DNA of 64,000 nt from an uncultured bacterium (GTDB lineage Bacteria > Pseudomonadota > Alphaproteobacteria > Sphingomonadales > Sphingomonadaceae). The notes below the pieces were generated by a model. The model searched no databases and was not told where the DNA came from. It saw nothing but the letters and a program-made list of their open reading frames with translations. The DNA is taken from the NCBI GenBank assembly GCA_942636505.2, contig CALOGB020000175.1:111290-175289 (forward strand). Reading direction: 5' to 3'. The translations under genes were made by a program, and so were the position numbers. Position 1 is the first letter of the stretch. Every line of letters starts with the position of its first letter. This document shows, piece after piece, positions 1 to 8,611 of the stretch.

Positions 1-1
1 C

Positions 2-364
2 GGCTCGGCGGCTCTGGTCGAGATGGCCGAGGCGAAATTGCACGGCCGAGTCGTCGCGACGGAACGCTATGCAGGGGTGCTCGATGGGTTGTTTTCGCAA
101 CCCGGCGGCGACGTGATCGACGTGATCGTCAACGCCTGCACGCATTTCCCGCTGGTGGAAGCGGAGCTTGCGGCCGCTGCTCCCGGCGTGCGCTTCGTCG
201 ATGGCGGGCCGGGGATCGCGCGGCGGATCGTGCATCTCATGCAGGGCGAATCATGGTCGGGAGCGGGGGAGGGCGTTGCCGTCTTTACCCGGTTGGGCGA
301 CGAGGAGCGCGCGCTCGGACCCGCCTTGGCCGCGCACGGGTTTGGCAGGATCGAGCAGCTTTAA
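2..364 (+). CDS. murI: Glutamate racemase, C-terminal part (5' end outside window)
   Basis: Glutamate racemase makes D-glutamate for peptidoglycan in the cytoplasm. The frame is open from base 2 with no start visible, so this is the C-terminal third of the protein. The segment VNACTHFPLV carries the second catalytic Cys followed by Thr-His, the hallmark of the C-terminal half of the Asp/Glu racemase fold, and VRFVDGGPGIARRI matches the usual region after it. The protein ends with TAA; about 120 bases with no gene separate it from hemA. The family call is secure from the motif; the N-terminal catalytic Cys cannot be checked. Confidence 0.88.
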   Translation, partial: GSAALVEMAEAKLHGRVVATERYAGVLDGLFSQPGGDVIDVIVNACTHFPLVEAELAAAAPGVRFVDGGPGIARRIVHLMQGESWSGAGEGVAVFTRLGDEERALGPALAAHGFGRIEQL

Positions 365-488
365 GCGTTAACCTGGGACAATGTGCCACCTTGCGTCGTA
401 GCCGCATCGTGGCAATGTGCTGCCAGGATGAGGAAAGCGATCACCGTAAGAGCGGTATTGCGCTGGAAACGAGTGAAAGCGAGGCGTA

Positions 489-1763
489 GTGCCCAAGCCT
501 ATGATTACCAACGGCATCTCGGCAACGGATTCTACCTTGGGTCCGCGAGTCGATTATTCGCGCGTTTTCACGCAGGCGATCGACCGGTTGCATGCCGAAG
601 GGCGCTACCGCGTGTTCATCGACATCCTCCGCAACAAGGGCGCGTTTCCGAACGCACGCTGTTTCGCCGGGCATAACGGGCCGAAGCCGATTACGGTGTG
701 GTGCTCGAACGATTATCTCGCGATGGGCCAGCACCCCAAGGTGATCGCGGCGATGGAAGAGGCGCTGCACGACGTCGGCGCGGGCTCGGGCGGCACGCGC
801 AACATCGGCGGCAACACGCATTACCATGTCGACCTGGAGGGCGAACTCGCCGACCTGCACGGCAAGGAAGCGGCGCTGCTATTCACCAGCGGCTATGTCT
901 CGAACGAGGCGACTCTGGCTACGCTGGCGAAGGTGTTGCCGGGCTGTATCATCTTCTCCGACGAACTGAACCACGCGTCGATGATCGCGGGGATCCGCAA
1001 CTCGGGCTGCGAGAAGCGCGTATTCCGCCATAACGACCTGGCGCATCTGGAAGAATTGCTGGCCGCGGAAGATCCGGCGGCACCCAAGTTGATCGCGTTC
1101 GAGAGCGTGTATTCGATGGAGGGCGACATCGCGCCGATCTCCGCGGTGTGCGACCTCGCCGACCGGTATAACGCGCTGACCTATTGCGACGAAGTCCACG
1201 CGGTCGGGATGTATGGCGCGCGCGGCGGCGGCATCTCGGAGCGGGACGAGGTCGCGCACCGGATCACTATTCTGGAGGGCACGCTGGGCAAGGCGTTCGG
1301 CGTGATGGGGGGCTATATCGCCGCCGATCGCACGATCGTCGACGTGATCCGTTCGTATGCGCCTGGGTTCATCTTTACGACCTCGCTGTCGCCGGTGCTG
1401 GTCGCCGGCGTGCTGGCGAGCGTGCGGCATCTGAAAAGCTCGAGCGTCGAGCGCGAAGGGCAGCAGGCGTCTGCAGCGATGTTGAAGGCGATGCTGAAGG
1501 ATGCCGGGCTGCCGGTGATGATCGGCGATACGCATATCGTCCCGCTGATGGTCGGCGATCCGGTCAAGGCGAAGAAGATCAGCGACGTTCTGCTCGCCGA
1601 ATACGGCGTGTACGTGCAGCCGATCAACTATCCGACCGTGCCGCGCGGCACCGAGCGGCTGCGGTTCACGCCGGGGCCGGCGCATACCGAGACGATGATG
1701 CGTGAGTTGACGGACGCGCTGGTGGAGATCTGGAGCCGGCTGGACTTGCGCAAGGCGGCCTGA
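489..1763 (+). CDS. hemA: 5-aminolevulinate synthase
   Basis: Condenses glycine and succinyl-CoA to 5-aminolevulinate, the first step of the Shemin (C4) haem pathway used by alphaproteobacteria; PLP-dependent, cytoplasmic. The 424-residue protein starts [14 protein letters not shown] (about residue 21), carries [12 protein letters not shown] and the PLP site [14 protein letters not shown] with the Schiff-base Lys near residue 268, and [10 protein letters not shown] with the PLP-binding Asp just before. The start used is GTG at 489; an ATG at 501 is in frame and equally plausible, because the conserved part only begins near residue 21. It is monocistronic: the next gene is on the other strand and convergent. 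Confidence 0.96.
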   Translation: MPKPMITNGISATDSTLGPRVDYSRVFTQAIDRLHAEGRYRVFIDILRNKGAFPNARCFAGHNGPKPITVWCSNDYLAMGQHPKVIAAMEEALHDVGAGSGGTRNIGGNTHYHVDLEGELADLHGKEAALLFTSGYVSNEATLATLAKVLPGCIIFSDELNHASMIAGIRNSGCEKRVFRHNDLAHLEELLAAEDPAAPKLIAFESVYSMEGDIAPISAVCDLADRYNALTYCDEVHAVGMYGARGGGISERDEVAHRITILEGTLGKAFGVMGGYIAADRTIVDVIRSYAPGFIFTTSLSPVLVAGVLASVRHLKSSSVEREGQQASAAMLKAMLKDAGLPVMIGDTHIVPLMVGDPVKAKKISDVLLAEYGVYVQPINYPTVPRGTERLRFTPGPAHTETMMRELTDALVEIWSRLDLRKAA

Positions 1764-1795
1764 GGCAGGCCCCGCTCACTGCGGGGCAGCGCTGG

Positions 1796-2353
1796 TCAGT
1801 CGATCGTGATCGTGCCGTCGGTGCCCGGCACCTCTAGCGTTTCGCCGAAACCTACCGAATGGAACCGCGTGTAATCGCCTTCCCAGGGGTTGGCGTAGAC
1901 ATGGACGATGCGCCGAATGCCATCGACTACCCAGTAGTGCGGAATGCGGCCGCGCGCATAGGCGAAGCGCTTCATCGTGGTGTCGCGAGCTACCGACGTT
2001 TCTGCGACCTCGATCACGAGCAGAAGGTCGTCGGCGATGAGCAGGCGATTGCCTTCCATGGGTTCGCGCAACACGGCCACGTCGCAGCCTATTACGGTGG
2101 CGTCGTCGAGATCGATGCCAACCCCACCCGTTATCCGCGTCTCCGGTAGCAACCGCGAAAGACGGATGCCGATCTTGGCTTGTCGCGCGGCGTGCCCCGC
2201 CAGCGGCAAGTCCATCCGTTCGAGTTTCCCACCGACCAGTTCGATCTTCATGCCGTCGAATGCGCCGGACTCACCCATGCGCAGGAACTCGGCGGTCGTA
2301 AAACGCGCCTTGGCTTGTCGGTCGGGACAGAGACTTCTGGCCGATGAGTTCAT
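1796..2353 (-). CDS. Uma2-family (DUF820) putative restriction-endonuclease-like protein
   Basis: About 185 residues of the Uma2/DUF820 family, a PD-(D/E)XK nuclease fold of unknown cellular role that is often found in many copies in cyanobacteria and some proteobacteria. Visible family features are FTTAEFLRM near the N-terminus, KIELVGGKLERM, the core GCDVAVLRE followed by LLVIEVAETS (the D and E-x-A positions of the fold), the segment RFAYARGRIPHYWVVD, and a C-terminal beta-rich tail. The ATG at 2353 is preferred to an upstream TTG at 2359. It stands alone, convergent with hemA. Whether it cuts DNA cannot be judged here. Confidence 0.75.
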   Translation of the reverse strand: MNSSARSLCPDRQAKARFTTAEFLRMGESGAFDGMKIELVGGKLERMDLPLAGHAARQAKIGIRLSRLLPETRITGGVGIDLDDATVIGCDVAVLREPMEGNRLLIADDLLLVIEVAETSVARDTTMKRFAYARGRIPHYWVVDGIRRIVHVYANPWEGDYTRFHSVGFGETLEVPGTDGTITID

Positions 2354-2401
2354 GCCCAATTCGTACCACGAACCAGCTGCCCATACGACTCGCGAGCGGG
2401 A

Positions 2402-2866
2402 TTAAAGCGCCGCGGCCAGCATCGTCAGAACGCCCAGGCCGAGCGACAAGGGCATGCGCAGTTTCATCCAGCCGGGCGGCGCGATGCCTGCTTTGACGAG
2501 CGCACGGTCGACGAGCAGCGCAGCGATCAGGCTGATGCCGAGCACGACGAGCGAGGGGCCGGGCCAGCGCAGGCCTACCATCCAGGGCCAGGCGGTGACC
2601 AGCGCGATCAGCGACGGGGCGACGCTCGCGAACCAGAGCCAGCGCGGCGGCGAGTCGGTGCGTGCCGCGAGGCCCCACCAGAGACCGCCGAGGAAGCTCA
2701 GGATGATCGCGGCGTAGGCGTAGGCGATCGCCAGCGCGGAGAATCGGCTTTGCGGATCGCCGCTCAGCAGCAGCGCGACCGCCGCGAGTTGCGGGAGGAG
2801 GCCGCTCAGTCCGAGCAGGCGCGCGATCGGCGGGATGCCGCCGGCCGCGGCGGGTCGCTTGGTCAT
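2402..2866 (-). CDS. DUF3429 family membrane protein
   Basis: A 154-residue integral membrane protein with about five hydrophobic segments, beginning MTKRPAAAGG and including the DUF3429-like stretch LSFLGGLWWGLAARTD followed by PRWLWFASVAPSLIAL. The function is unknown. Its ATG overlaps the TGA of the anti-sigma gene by one base (TGATG), so it is translationally coupled as the last gene of the sigma/anti-sigma operon. That linkage suggests a role in, or control by, the same stress response, but this is inference. Confidence 0.7.
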   Translation of the reverse strand: MTKRPAAAGGIPPIARLLGLSGLLPQLAAVALLLSGDPQSRFSALAIAYAYAAIILSFLGGLWWGLAARTDSPPRWLWFASVAPSLIALVTAWPWMVGLRWPGPSLVVLGISLIAALLVDRALVKAGIAPPGWMKLRMPLSLGLGVLTMLAAAL

Positions 2867-3576
2867 CAGACGCGCGCGACCACGCCGGTAGCGACGACCG
2901 GACCGGTCGGCAGGCCGGTCGGTGAGCCGCCGAGCGGTTCGACCGAGATCGCCAGCGTCGCGCCGGGGGCTATGCGACCGCGATCGACGCCCTTGGGTGC
3001 CAGCAAGGTCGGGCGGCCCGAGAGCAGGCCGAGCGAATGCGGCACGCCATCGCTGCCGATCACCCAGAGCTGCGCGACGCGCGCGTCCGGAACGCCGGGG
3101 CCGGCCGCGACGCGGAGCGCACCGTTTGCGGGATCGTACACTGCCGCAACCGGCGACTTCGCATCGCCTAGCATCGCGACGAGCACGCTGGTCGGCCGTG
3201 CGACGGGGGTCGGTTGCGAGACGGGCACGGTAGGCTCTGGGCGGACCATGACGAACAGCAACAGCGATGCGGCGATCGCGCTGGTGGCGGCGGCGAGCGC
3301 CGGCCATGCGAAGCGGCTCGTTTGCGCAGGCGCCGGCGTGCCATCAAGACTGGCTTCGATCCGGGCGGCAAGATGCGGCGGCGCGGCGCGTTCGGGCCAG
3401 AGGTCGAACAGGACTGCTAAGCGCGACCGCCACCATTCGACCTGCGCGGCAAAACCGGGCTCGGCGAGCACGCGGCGCAGCGCTGCCCCGCGCTCTTCGC
3501 CTTCGAGCAAGCCGAGCGCGAGTTCGGCGGCGGCAACGTCCTCAGGCACGCCGGTATCGGTGGTCGGATCAACCAT
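2866..3576 (-). CDS. Anti-sigma factor, RskA/ChrR-like, single membrane span
   Basis: 236 residues. The N-terminal part (about 1-90) contains a helical sigma-binding region with the phrase AAAELALGLLEGEERGAALR typical of RskA-type anti-sigma factors. One hydrophobic span follows (about 92-110, AATSAIAASLLLFVMV), then a periplasmic domain of the RskA C-terminal type (ARVAQLWVIGSDGVPHSLG and ISVEPLGGSPTGLP). It would hold the partner ECF sigma at the membrane until a signal releases it. Its start overlaps the sigma gene by 8 bases, which strongly supports the pair. The signal sensed is unknown. Confidence 0.82.
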   Translation of the reverse strand: MVDPTTDTGVPEDVAAAELALGLLEGEERGAALRRVLAEPGFAAQVEWWRSRLAVLFDLWPERAAPPHLAARIEASLDGTPAPAQTSRFAWPALAAATSAIAASLLLFVMVRPEPTVPVSQPTPVARPTSVLVAMLGDAKSPVAAVYDPANGALRVAAGPGVPDARVAQLWVIGSDGVPHSLGLLSGRPTLLAPKGVDRGRIAPGATLAISVEPLGGSPTGLPTGPVVATGVVARV

Positions 3577-4138
3577 CGAGGCAATCCTTCAGGCGGGCGA
3601 GGCCGCGGCGGACCCAGCTTTTCATCGTGCCCAGCGGCACCGCACGCTTGATCGCGAGTTCGGCGTAGGTGATCCCATCGAAGAACGCGGTCCGGATCGC
3701 GTCGCGCTGCTGCGGTTCGAGACCGTTCAGGCACTCGATCAATTCGCGCGAGGATTCGCTCGCCAGCATTCCCGCTTCGGCACCCTCGCCGGGATCCGCG
3801 ACGTCGGGCGCATCGTCGAGCGGGCTCGTGCGGCGGACGCCCTGCGCGCGCTGCCAGTCGATGGCGCGGTTGCGCGCGATCGTCGCCAACCAGGTTATCG
3901 GGCTCGCGCGGCCGGGTTCCCAGGCACCGGCGCGTTTCCAGATCGTGAGATAGACCTCGTGCAGCACATCCTCCGCGGCTTGGGCGTTGCCACAGATACG
4001 GTGGGTGATCCCGAAAAGCTTCGCGCTGGTCAGCGTATAGAGTTCGCGAAACGCTTCGCGGTCCTCTTGCCCGGTGCGCAGGAGCACTTCGGAAAGGTGG
4101 GCGCGGGCGGCGTCGGCGTTGGCATGTGCGATAGTCAC
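3569..4138 (-). CDS. ECF (group 4) RNA polymerase sigma factor
   Basis: 189 residues. Region 2 spans about residues 20-90 (EAFRELYTLTSAKLFGITHR, then AAEDVLHEVYLTIWKRAGAW), and region 4 about 130-185 (LEPQQRDAIRTAFFDGITYA then GTMKSWVRRGLARL with the helix-turn-helix). The combination resembles SigK-type ECF factors paired with RskA-type anti-sigmas. The start is GTG at 4138. The gene is downstream of a lipoprotein by 10 bases and overlaps the anti-sigma gene, forming one minus-strand unit. It probably controls its own operon; no clear target promoter was identified. Confidence 0.9.
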   Translation of the reverse strand: MTIAHANADAARAHLSEVLLRTGQEDREAFRELYTLTSAKLFGITHRICGNAQAAEDVLHEVYLTIWKRAGAWEPGRASPITWLATIARNRAIDWQRAQGVRRTSPLDDAPDVADPGEGAEAGMLASESSRELIECLNGLEPQQRDAIRTAFFDGITYAELAIKRAVPLGTMKSWVRRGLARLKDCLDG

Positions 4139-4148
4139 GGGCGGGAAC

Positions 4149-4574
4149 CTAACGGCTAAGTCCGTCGCGGCAATAGCCTTCGCCGGGCTTGACGGTGAGA
4201 CAGTCGGTTTTGCCGGCGAGGTATTTTAGCCCGGTCGCGTCGCCGTTGGTGGGGCGCAGCGTTTCTCGGATGCCACCGCGATCGAACGCTATCGTGTCGC
4301 CGGTCGCGATGCCGTCGAACTTGCCCTTGTTGTCGAGGTCCCACTGCATGGTCAGCGCGTAGTGGCCGGCGGTGGCGGTCGGGGCGATGTCGAGGACCAT
4401 GCCTTCGACGCCGATCCAGCGACCGGTGTAGTCGGGCGCCGGTTTAGGCTTGGGAGCGGCAACCTTGCGTTCGACCGATCCGGCGGACGTCATGTTGCCG
4501 TCGCTGGAGGTATCGGGGGCCGGGCCGGAACATGCAGTCAGCGCGGCGGCGGCAAGCAGAGTGAGGGCCTTCAT
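4149..4574 (-). CDS. Putative lipoprotein heading the ECF sigma operon
   Basis: 141 residues starting at ATG 4574 (longer frame upstream is unlikely). A short signal peptide MKALTLLAAAALTACSG ends in the lipobox LTAC, predicting lipidation and an outer- or inner-membrane periplasmic location. After a Ser/Thr/Pro-rich linker (about 20-55) comes a compact domain beginning DYTGRWIGVEGM with two late Cys residues (KTDCLTV, GEGYCRDG) that could form a disulphide. I do not recognise the family. It lies 10 bases upstream of the ECF sigma gene and is likely co-transcribed; a regulatory or sensory role is only a suggestion. Confidence 0.72.
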   Translation of the reverse strand: MKALTLLAAAALTACSGPAPDTSSDGNMTSAGSVERKVAAPKPKPAPDYTGRWIGVEGMVLDIAPTATAGHYALTMQWDLDNKGKFDGIATGDTIAFDRGGIRETLRPTNGDATGLKYLAGKTDCLTVKPGEGYCRDGLSR

Positions 4575-4720
4575 GAATGTCTCCTTCACGGTCTCGTTCG
4601 ACGTCATTCCCGACCTTAACGCGCCATCCTGACGAAAGCGCCCGCGAACAGGTGTGGCAAATTCCGGCTCGGGGGGGTAGGGGGCTGGGCACCCGATCTC
4701 CCGTCACAGGATTACGCCAG

Positions 4721-5155
4721 GTGCGCATCGCCATCGCATCCGATCACGCTGCCGTTTCGTTGAAAGCGGTGCTCGCCACGTGGCTGCGCGAGGCGGGGCA
4801 TGATGTGCTCGATCTCGGGCCCGAGGGTACCGCCAGCGTCGATTATCCCGACTACGGGTTCAAGCTCGCGTCGGCGATCGCCGATGGTAGCGCGGACCGG
4901 GGTATCGCGCTGTGCGGCTCCGGGATCGGCATCTCGATCGCTGCCAATCGCAATCCCGCTTGCCGCTGCGCGCTCGTGTCCGAACCGCTGTCGGCGAGCC
5001 TCGCGCGCATCCACAACGACGCCAACGCCATCGCGATGGGCGCGCGCCTGATCGGCGAGGAAATGGCCAAGGCGTGCATCGAAGCTTTCCTGGCTGCCGA
5101 CTTCGCCGGCGGCCGTCATCAACTCCGTGTCGACAAGTTAAAGGTCCCCGCATGA
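4721..5155 (+). CDS. rpiB: Ribose-5-phosphate isomerase B
   Basis: Interconverts ribose 5-phosphate and ribulose 5-phosphate in the pentose phosphate pathway. The 144-residue protein, normal for RpiB, starts at GTG 4721 ([11 protein letters not shown]), directly at the conserved N-terminal motif SDHAA. It carries [10 protein letters not shown] and the loop [15 protein letters not shown], with the active-site Cys, and [15 protein letters not shown]. Its TGA overlaps the glyA ATG by four bases (ATGA), so rpiB leads the rpiB-glyA-small protein-nrdR operon. Confidence 0.93.
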   Translation: MRIAIASDHAAVSLKAVLATWLREAGHDVLDLGPEGTASVDYPDYGFKLASAIADGSADRGIALCGSGIGISIAANRNPACRCALVSEPLSASLARIHNDANAIAMGARLIGEEMAKACIEAFLAADFAGGRHQLRVDKLKVPA

Positions 5156-6462
5156 GCACTCAGCCCCGCGAACTCCACGACGTCCAGCCTGACGGCTTTT
5201 TCACCCGCGGCCTGGCCGATGCGGACGCTGCCGTATTCGCCGGCGTGGCTGCCGAACTGGAACGCGAGCAGACGCAGATCGAGCTGATCGCGTCGGAGAA
5301 CATCGTCTCGAAGGCTGTGCTCGAGGCGCAGGGATCGGTGTTCACGAACAAGTACGCGGAAGGCTATCCGGGCAAGCGCTATTACCAGGGCTGCGCACCA
5401 TCTGACACGGTCGAGACGCTCGCGATCGAGCGCGCCAAGCAGATATTCGGCTGCGGGTTCGTCAACGTGCAGCCGCATTCGGGCGCGCAGGCGAACGGCG
5501 CGGTGATGCTCGCGCTGGTCAAGCCGGGCGACACGATCCTTGGGATGAGCCTCGATGCGGGCGGTCACCTGACGCATGGCGCGAAGCCGGCGATGTCGGG
5601 CAAGTGGTTCAACGCGGTCCAGTACGGCGTCGACGCGACCACGCACCTGATCGACTACGACCAGGTCGAGGCGCTGGCGGTCGAGCATCAGCCGAAACTG
5701 ATCATCGCGGGCGGCTCGGCTTATCCGCGGACGATCGACTTCGCCAAGTTCCGCGCGATCGCGGACAAGGTCGGCGCGTATTTCATGGTCGACATGGCGC
5801 ATTTCGCCGGGATCGTCGCAGCGGGCCTGCACCCGACGCCGTTCGGCCATGCGCATGTCGTGACGACCACCACGCACAAGACTCTGCGGGGCCCGCGCGG
5901 TGGCATGATCATGACCAACGACGAGGCGATCGCGAAGAAGATCAACTCGGCGGTGTTCCCGGGGCTTCAGGGCGGGCCGCTGATGCACGTGATCGCGGCG
6001 AAGGCGGTCGCGTTCGGCGAGGCGCTGCAGCCCGACTTCAAGAGCTACATCGCTGCGGTCGTCGAGAACGCGAAGGTGCTGGCGGCGACGCTCAAGGAGC
6101 GCGGCTCGGACGTCGTCTCGGGCGGGACCGACACGCATCTCGCGCTGATTGACCTCACCCCACTCGGCATCACCGGGCGCGATGCGGACGAGGCGCTGGA
6201 GCGCGCAGGCATCACCTGCAACAAGAACGGCATCCCCAACGATCCGCTGCCGCCGGTGAAGACCAGCGGCATCCGCGTCGGTTCGCCCGCGGGTACGACG
6301 CGTGGGTTCGGCCCGGCGGAGTTCCGCGAGATCGGCAACATGGTCGCCGACGTGCTGGACGGCCTCGCGAAAAAGGGCGAGCATGGGGACCCGGAAGTCG
6401 AGGCGGACGTTCGGACCCGCGTGCGGGCCCTGTGTGCGCGCTTCCCGATCTATCAAGGATAA
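5152..6462 (+). CDS. glyA: Serine hydroxymethyltransferase
   Basis: Converts serine and tetrahydrofolate to glycine and methylene-tetrahydrofolate; PLP enzyme of one-carbon metabolism. The 436-residue protein has [35 protein letters not shown], the PLP-Lys motif [13 protein letters not shown] with Lys at about 243, and [12 protein letters not shown]. The ATG overlaps the rpiB stop by four bases. Coupling with rpiB and nrdR fits nucleotide precursor supply. No glycine riboswitch was seen upstream. Confidence 0.97.
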   Translation: MSTQPRELHDVQPDGFFTRGLADADAAVFAGVAAELEREQTQIELIASENIVSKAVLEAQGSVFTNKYAEGYPGKRYYQGCAPSDTVETLAIERAKQIFGCGFVNVQPHSGAQANGAVMLALVKPGDTILGMSLDAGGHLTHGAKPAMSGKWFNAVQYGVDATTHLIDYDQVEALAVEHQPKLIIAGGSAYPRTIDFAKFRAIADKVGAYFMVDMAHFAGIVAAGLHPTPFGHAHVVTTTTHKTLRGPRGGMIMTNDEAIAKKINSAVFPGLQGGPLMHVIAAKAVAFGEALQPDFKSYIAAVVENAKVLAATLKERGSDVVSGGTDTHLALIDLTPLGITGRDADEALERAGITCNKNGIPNDPLPPVKTSGIRVGSPAGTTRGFGPAEFREIGNMVADVLDGLAKKGEHGDPEVEADVRTRVRALCARFPIYQG

Positions 6463-6467
6463 GCAGC

Positions 6468-6647
6468 ATGTCGAAGTTCGACGACGTCCAGAACGACATC
6501 AAGGCGACCCCCGGCCTCGGCAAGAGCATGGCCAAGTGGAGCGCACTCGGCGCGGTCGTGGCGATCCCGGTGCCGGTGATCGGCCCGATCTTCGGCGCAC
6601 TCGCGGGCGCGGGTTATGCGTACTACAAGGGCAAGAAGAAGGCCTGA
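6468..6647 (+). CDS. Small glycine-rich membrane protein between glyA and nrdR
   Basis: 59 residues starting MSKFDDVQNDIKATPGLGKS, then a hydrophobic Gly/Ala/Pro-rich segment (VAIPVPVIGPIFGALAGAG, about 29-47) and a basic tail YYKGKKKA. It has one predicted membrane span or glycine-zipper helix. The ATG is 5 bases after the glyA stop and its TGA directly abuts the nrdR ATG, so it is within the operon and likely expressed. No family is recognised; the function is unknown. Confidence 0.72.
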   Translation: MSKFDDVQNDIKATPGLGKSMAKWSALGAVVAIPVPVIGPIFGALAGAGYAYYKGKKKA

Positions 6648-7112
6648 ATGCGCTGCCCCTTCTGCGGACATGAAGACAGCCAGGTAAAGGACAGCCGCCC
6701 CACCGAAGACGGGGCGGCGATCCGCCGCCGGCGCCAGTGCGAAGGCTGCGCCGCGCGTTTCACGACGTTCGAGCGGATTCAACTGCGCGAGCTGTTCGTG
6801 TTGAAGAGCGAGGGGCGCAGAGAGCCTTTCGATCGCGAGAAGCTGCTGCGGTCGTTGTCGATCGCGACGCGGAAGCGGGCGATTGAGGCTGGGCGGATCG
6901 AGAAGCTGGTGAGCGGGATCCAGCGTCGGCTGGAGACGCTGGGCGAGAACGACGTGACGTCGAAGCGGATCGGCGAGATGGTGATGGACGGGCTCAAGGG
7001 GCTCGATTCCGTGGCGTATATCCGGTTTGCGAGTGTGTATCGGGATTTTAGCGAGGCGAAGGACTTCGAGGCTTTTGCTGGCAGTGTCGAGGAGGTCGGA
7101 CGGGCGGAGTGA
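6648..7112 (+). CDS. nrdR: Transcriptional repressor NrdR
   Basis: 154-residue repressor of ribonucleotide reductase genes. The N-terminal zinc ribbon has Cys 3, 6, 31 and 34 ([10 protein letters not shown] ... RQCEGC), followed by an ATP-cone domain (about 49-140) with [18 protein letters not shown] and [11 protein letters not shown]. This is the expected length and architecture. It is the last gene of the glyA operon, a common location; downstream are paired palindromic repeats. No NrdR box was found in the window because no ribonucleotide reductase gene is here. Confidence 0.96.
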   Translation: MRCPFCGHEDSQVKDSRPTEDGAAIRRRRQCEGCAARFTTFERIQLRELFVLKSEGRREPFDREKLLRSLSIATRKRAIEAGRIEKLVSGIQRRLETLGENDVTSKRIGEMVMDGLKGLDSVAYIRFASVYRDFSEAKDFEAFAGSVEEVGRAE

Positions 7113-7130
7113 TGCGCTCCCTTATTTGTC

Positions 7131-7178
7131 CTTCGATACGCGCTCTCGACTTCGCTCGATCGCTACTCGGGACGAACG
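7131..7178 (+). repeat. Family A palindromic repeat, copy 1
   Basis: Begins CTTCGATACG and ends CTACTCGGGACGAACG, with a TCGA-rich centre able to fold back. It forms an inverted pair with the copy at 7282-7330, about 100 bases away, in the gap after nrdR. Confidence 0.8.
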
Positions 7179-7281
7179 TGGTAGGGGAGTGGATGAGCGA
7201 CAGTGGATCGGCGTGGCCCCATCCTCATCGGCGCAATCGTGCCCTCACACTCCATCGTAAATAAGGCCCGCCCCCCCATTC

Positions 7282-7330
7282 CGTTCGTCCCGAGTAGACG
7301 TCGAGCTTGTCGAGACGGCGTATCGAGGGA
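7282..7330 (-). repeat. Family A palindromic repeat, copy 2 (inverted)
   Basis: Reads on the minus strand CCCTCGATACG ... CTACTCGGGACGAACG, the same ends as copy 1. Its centre TCGAGCTTGTCGA is a small hairpin. It ends 12 bases before the start of the GIY-YIG frame, so it is also that gene's leader. Confidence 0.8.
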
Positions 7331-7342
7331 TAAGCCCCACCC

Positions 7343-8467
7343 ATGACATTCTGGGCCTATGTGGTGCGCTGCGCCGACGACAGTTATTATACCGGACATA
7401 CCGACGATCTTGAGCGGCGGATCGGCCAGCACAATCTGGGCGATATCGCGGGCTACACGCAGACGCGACGGCCGGTCACGCTGATGTGGAGCCAGGAATT
7501 TCCGTCGCGACAGGAGGCTCTCGCAGCAGAGTTCCAGGTGAAGGACTGGTCGCGGAAGAAGAAGGAGGCACTGTTCCGCGCCGACTGGGCGGCGGTCTCG
7601 GCGGCGGCACGGAAGCCTGAGCATTCGGAACCAGTCCCTCGATACGAGGTCTCGACAAGCTCGACCTCTACTCGGGACGAACGGGATGGGGAGGGTGAAC
7701 AGGCTGGTATGGGCGAGGAAGCGACAGTCGGCGCACCGACCCCACCCCCCGTCATCGTCCTCGTCCGCCCCCAACTCGGCGAGAACATCGGCAAGGCCGC
7801 GCGCGCCATGCTGAACTTCGGCCTCTCCGAAATGCGCTTAGTCTCCCCCAGAGACGGCTGGCCCAACCCCTCCGCCGGCCCCGCCGCGAGCGGCGCTGAC
7901 ATCGTCCTCCAGAACGCGAAGGTCTACGACAGCGTAGCCGCCGCCACCGCCGACTGCGCACAGGTGTTCGCCACCACGGTGCGGAAACGCGGCGTAACCA
8001 AGCCCGTCGTCACCCCCGAACAGGCCGCAACCGAGATCCACGCCGCCCCCGGCCGCTCCGCGATCCTGTTCGGGCCCGAGCGCTCGGGCCTCGAAACCGA
8101 CGACGTCGCAGTCGCACGGACGATCATCACGGTGCCGATCAATCCGGAGTTCGGCTCGCTCAACCTCGCCCAGGCGGTGATCCTGGTCGCCTACGAATGG
8201 TCGAAGGGCCTCACCGCCGAGCGCGAGCTGTCGCAGCCGTCGATCAACCCGATCATGCCGCCTGCGCCGCAGGAGGAGCTCGACGGGATGATCGGGCAGC
8301 TCGATGCGATGCTGATGGCGGCGGGGTTCTTCCACCTGCCCGACAAGATGCAGTCGACGCGGCGGACGCTGCGGACGCTGCTGACCAAGCCGGGCTGGTC
8401 GAGCCAGGAGATCCGGACGCTGCGCGGAGTGTTGTCATCGCTGGCGGGGAAGAGGCCGCGGAGCTGA
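7343..8467 (+). CDS. GIY-YIG domain fused in frame to TrmJ-like tRNA (Cm32/Um32) methyltransferase
   Basis: One open frame of 374 residues with two parts. Residues 1-85 are a GIY-YIG endonuclease-like domain (FWAYVVRCADDSYYTGHTDD, ERRIGQHN, then EFQVKDWSRKKKEAL). Residues about 135-374 are a SPOUT methyltransferase of the TrmH/TrmJ type (VIVLVRPQLGENIGKAARAM, ILFGPERSGL, VPINPEFGSLNLAQAVIL). The linker is encoded by a family A repeat (7636-7683) with no stop. An in-frame ATG at 7709 with a purine-rich stretch at 7688-7695 could start TrmJ alone, so this may be two genes joined by the repeat rather than a functional fusion. Confidence 0.8.
   Translation: MTFWAYVVRCADDSYYTGHTDDLERRIGQHNLGDIAGYTQTRRPVTLMWSQEFPSRQEALAAEFQVKDWSRKKKEALFRADWAAVSAAARKPEHSEPVPRYEVSTSSTSTRDERDGEGEQAGMGEEATVGAPTPPPVIVLVRPQLGENIGKAARAMLNFGLSEMRLVSPRDGWPNPSAGPAASGADIVLQNAKVYDSVAAATADCAQVFATTVRKRGVTKPVVTPEQAATEIHAAPGRSAILFGPERSGLETDDVAVARTIITVPINPEFGSLNLAQAVILVAYEWSKGLTAERELSQPSINPIMPPAPQEELDGMIGQLDAMLMAAGFFHLPDKMQSTRRTLRTLLTKPGWSSQEIRTLRGVLSSLAGKRPRS
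7636..7683 (+). repeat. Family A palindromic repeat, copy 3, inside the GIY-YIG/TrmJ frame
   Basis: CCCTCGATACG at the left end and CTACTCGGGACGAACG at the right end, matching copies 1 and 2. It is 48 bases, a multiple of three, and free of stops in the reading frame used. It encodes the non-conserved linker between the two domains. Confidence 0.8.
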
Positions 8468-8490
8468 TTCCCTCCCAAGGGGGCATATCT

Positions 8491-8600
8491 CTTCCCCCCT
8501 CCCTGGAAGGGAGGGGCCGGGGGTGGGTCGGCTGCTTGGCGGGCGGGGCGGCAGTTATTGGGCCAACCCACCCCCAACCCCTCCCTTCTAGGGAGGGGAG
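8491..8600. repeat. Family D palindromic repeat (CCCTCCC type), copy 1
   Basis: Two arms face each other: CCTGGAAGGGAGGGG then GGGGGTGGGTCGGC on the left, and GGCCAACCCACCCCC then CCCTCCCTTCTAGGGAGGGG on the right. It fills the gap between the convergent trmJ frame and chorismate mutase gene, where it could act as a transcription barrier. Confidence 0.75.
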
Positions 8601-8611
8601 TGCGTTGCGCT

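Noticed and set aside
2750..4159. A 469-codon plus-strand open frame opposite the sigma/anti-sigma operon
   Set aside because: It is the antisense of well-supported minus-strand genes, has no recognisable domain, and its Arg/Ala/Gly-rich composition is that of a high-GC shadow frame.
4575..4720. Possible glycine riboswitch or other leader upstream of rpiB-glyA
   Set aside because: No paired glycine-aptamer-like motifs could be seen; the region is short and GC-rich without the conserved cores.
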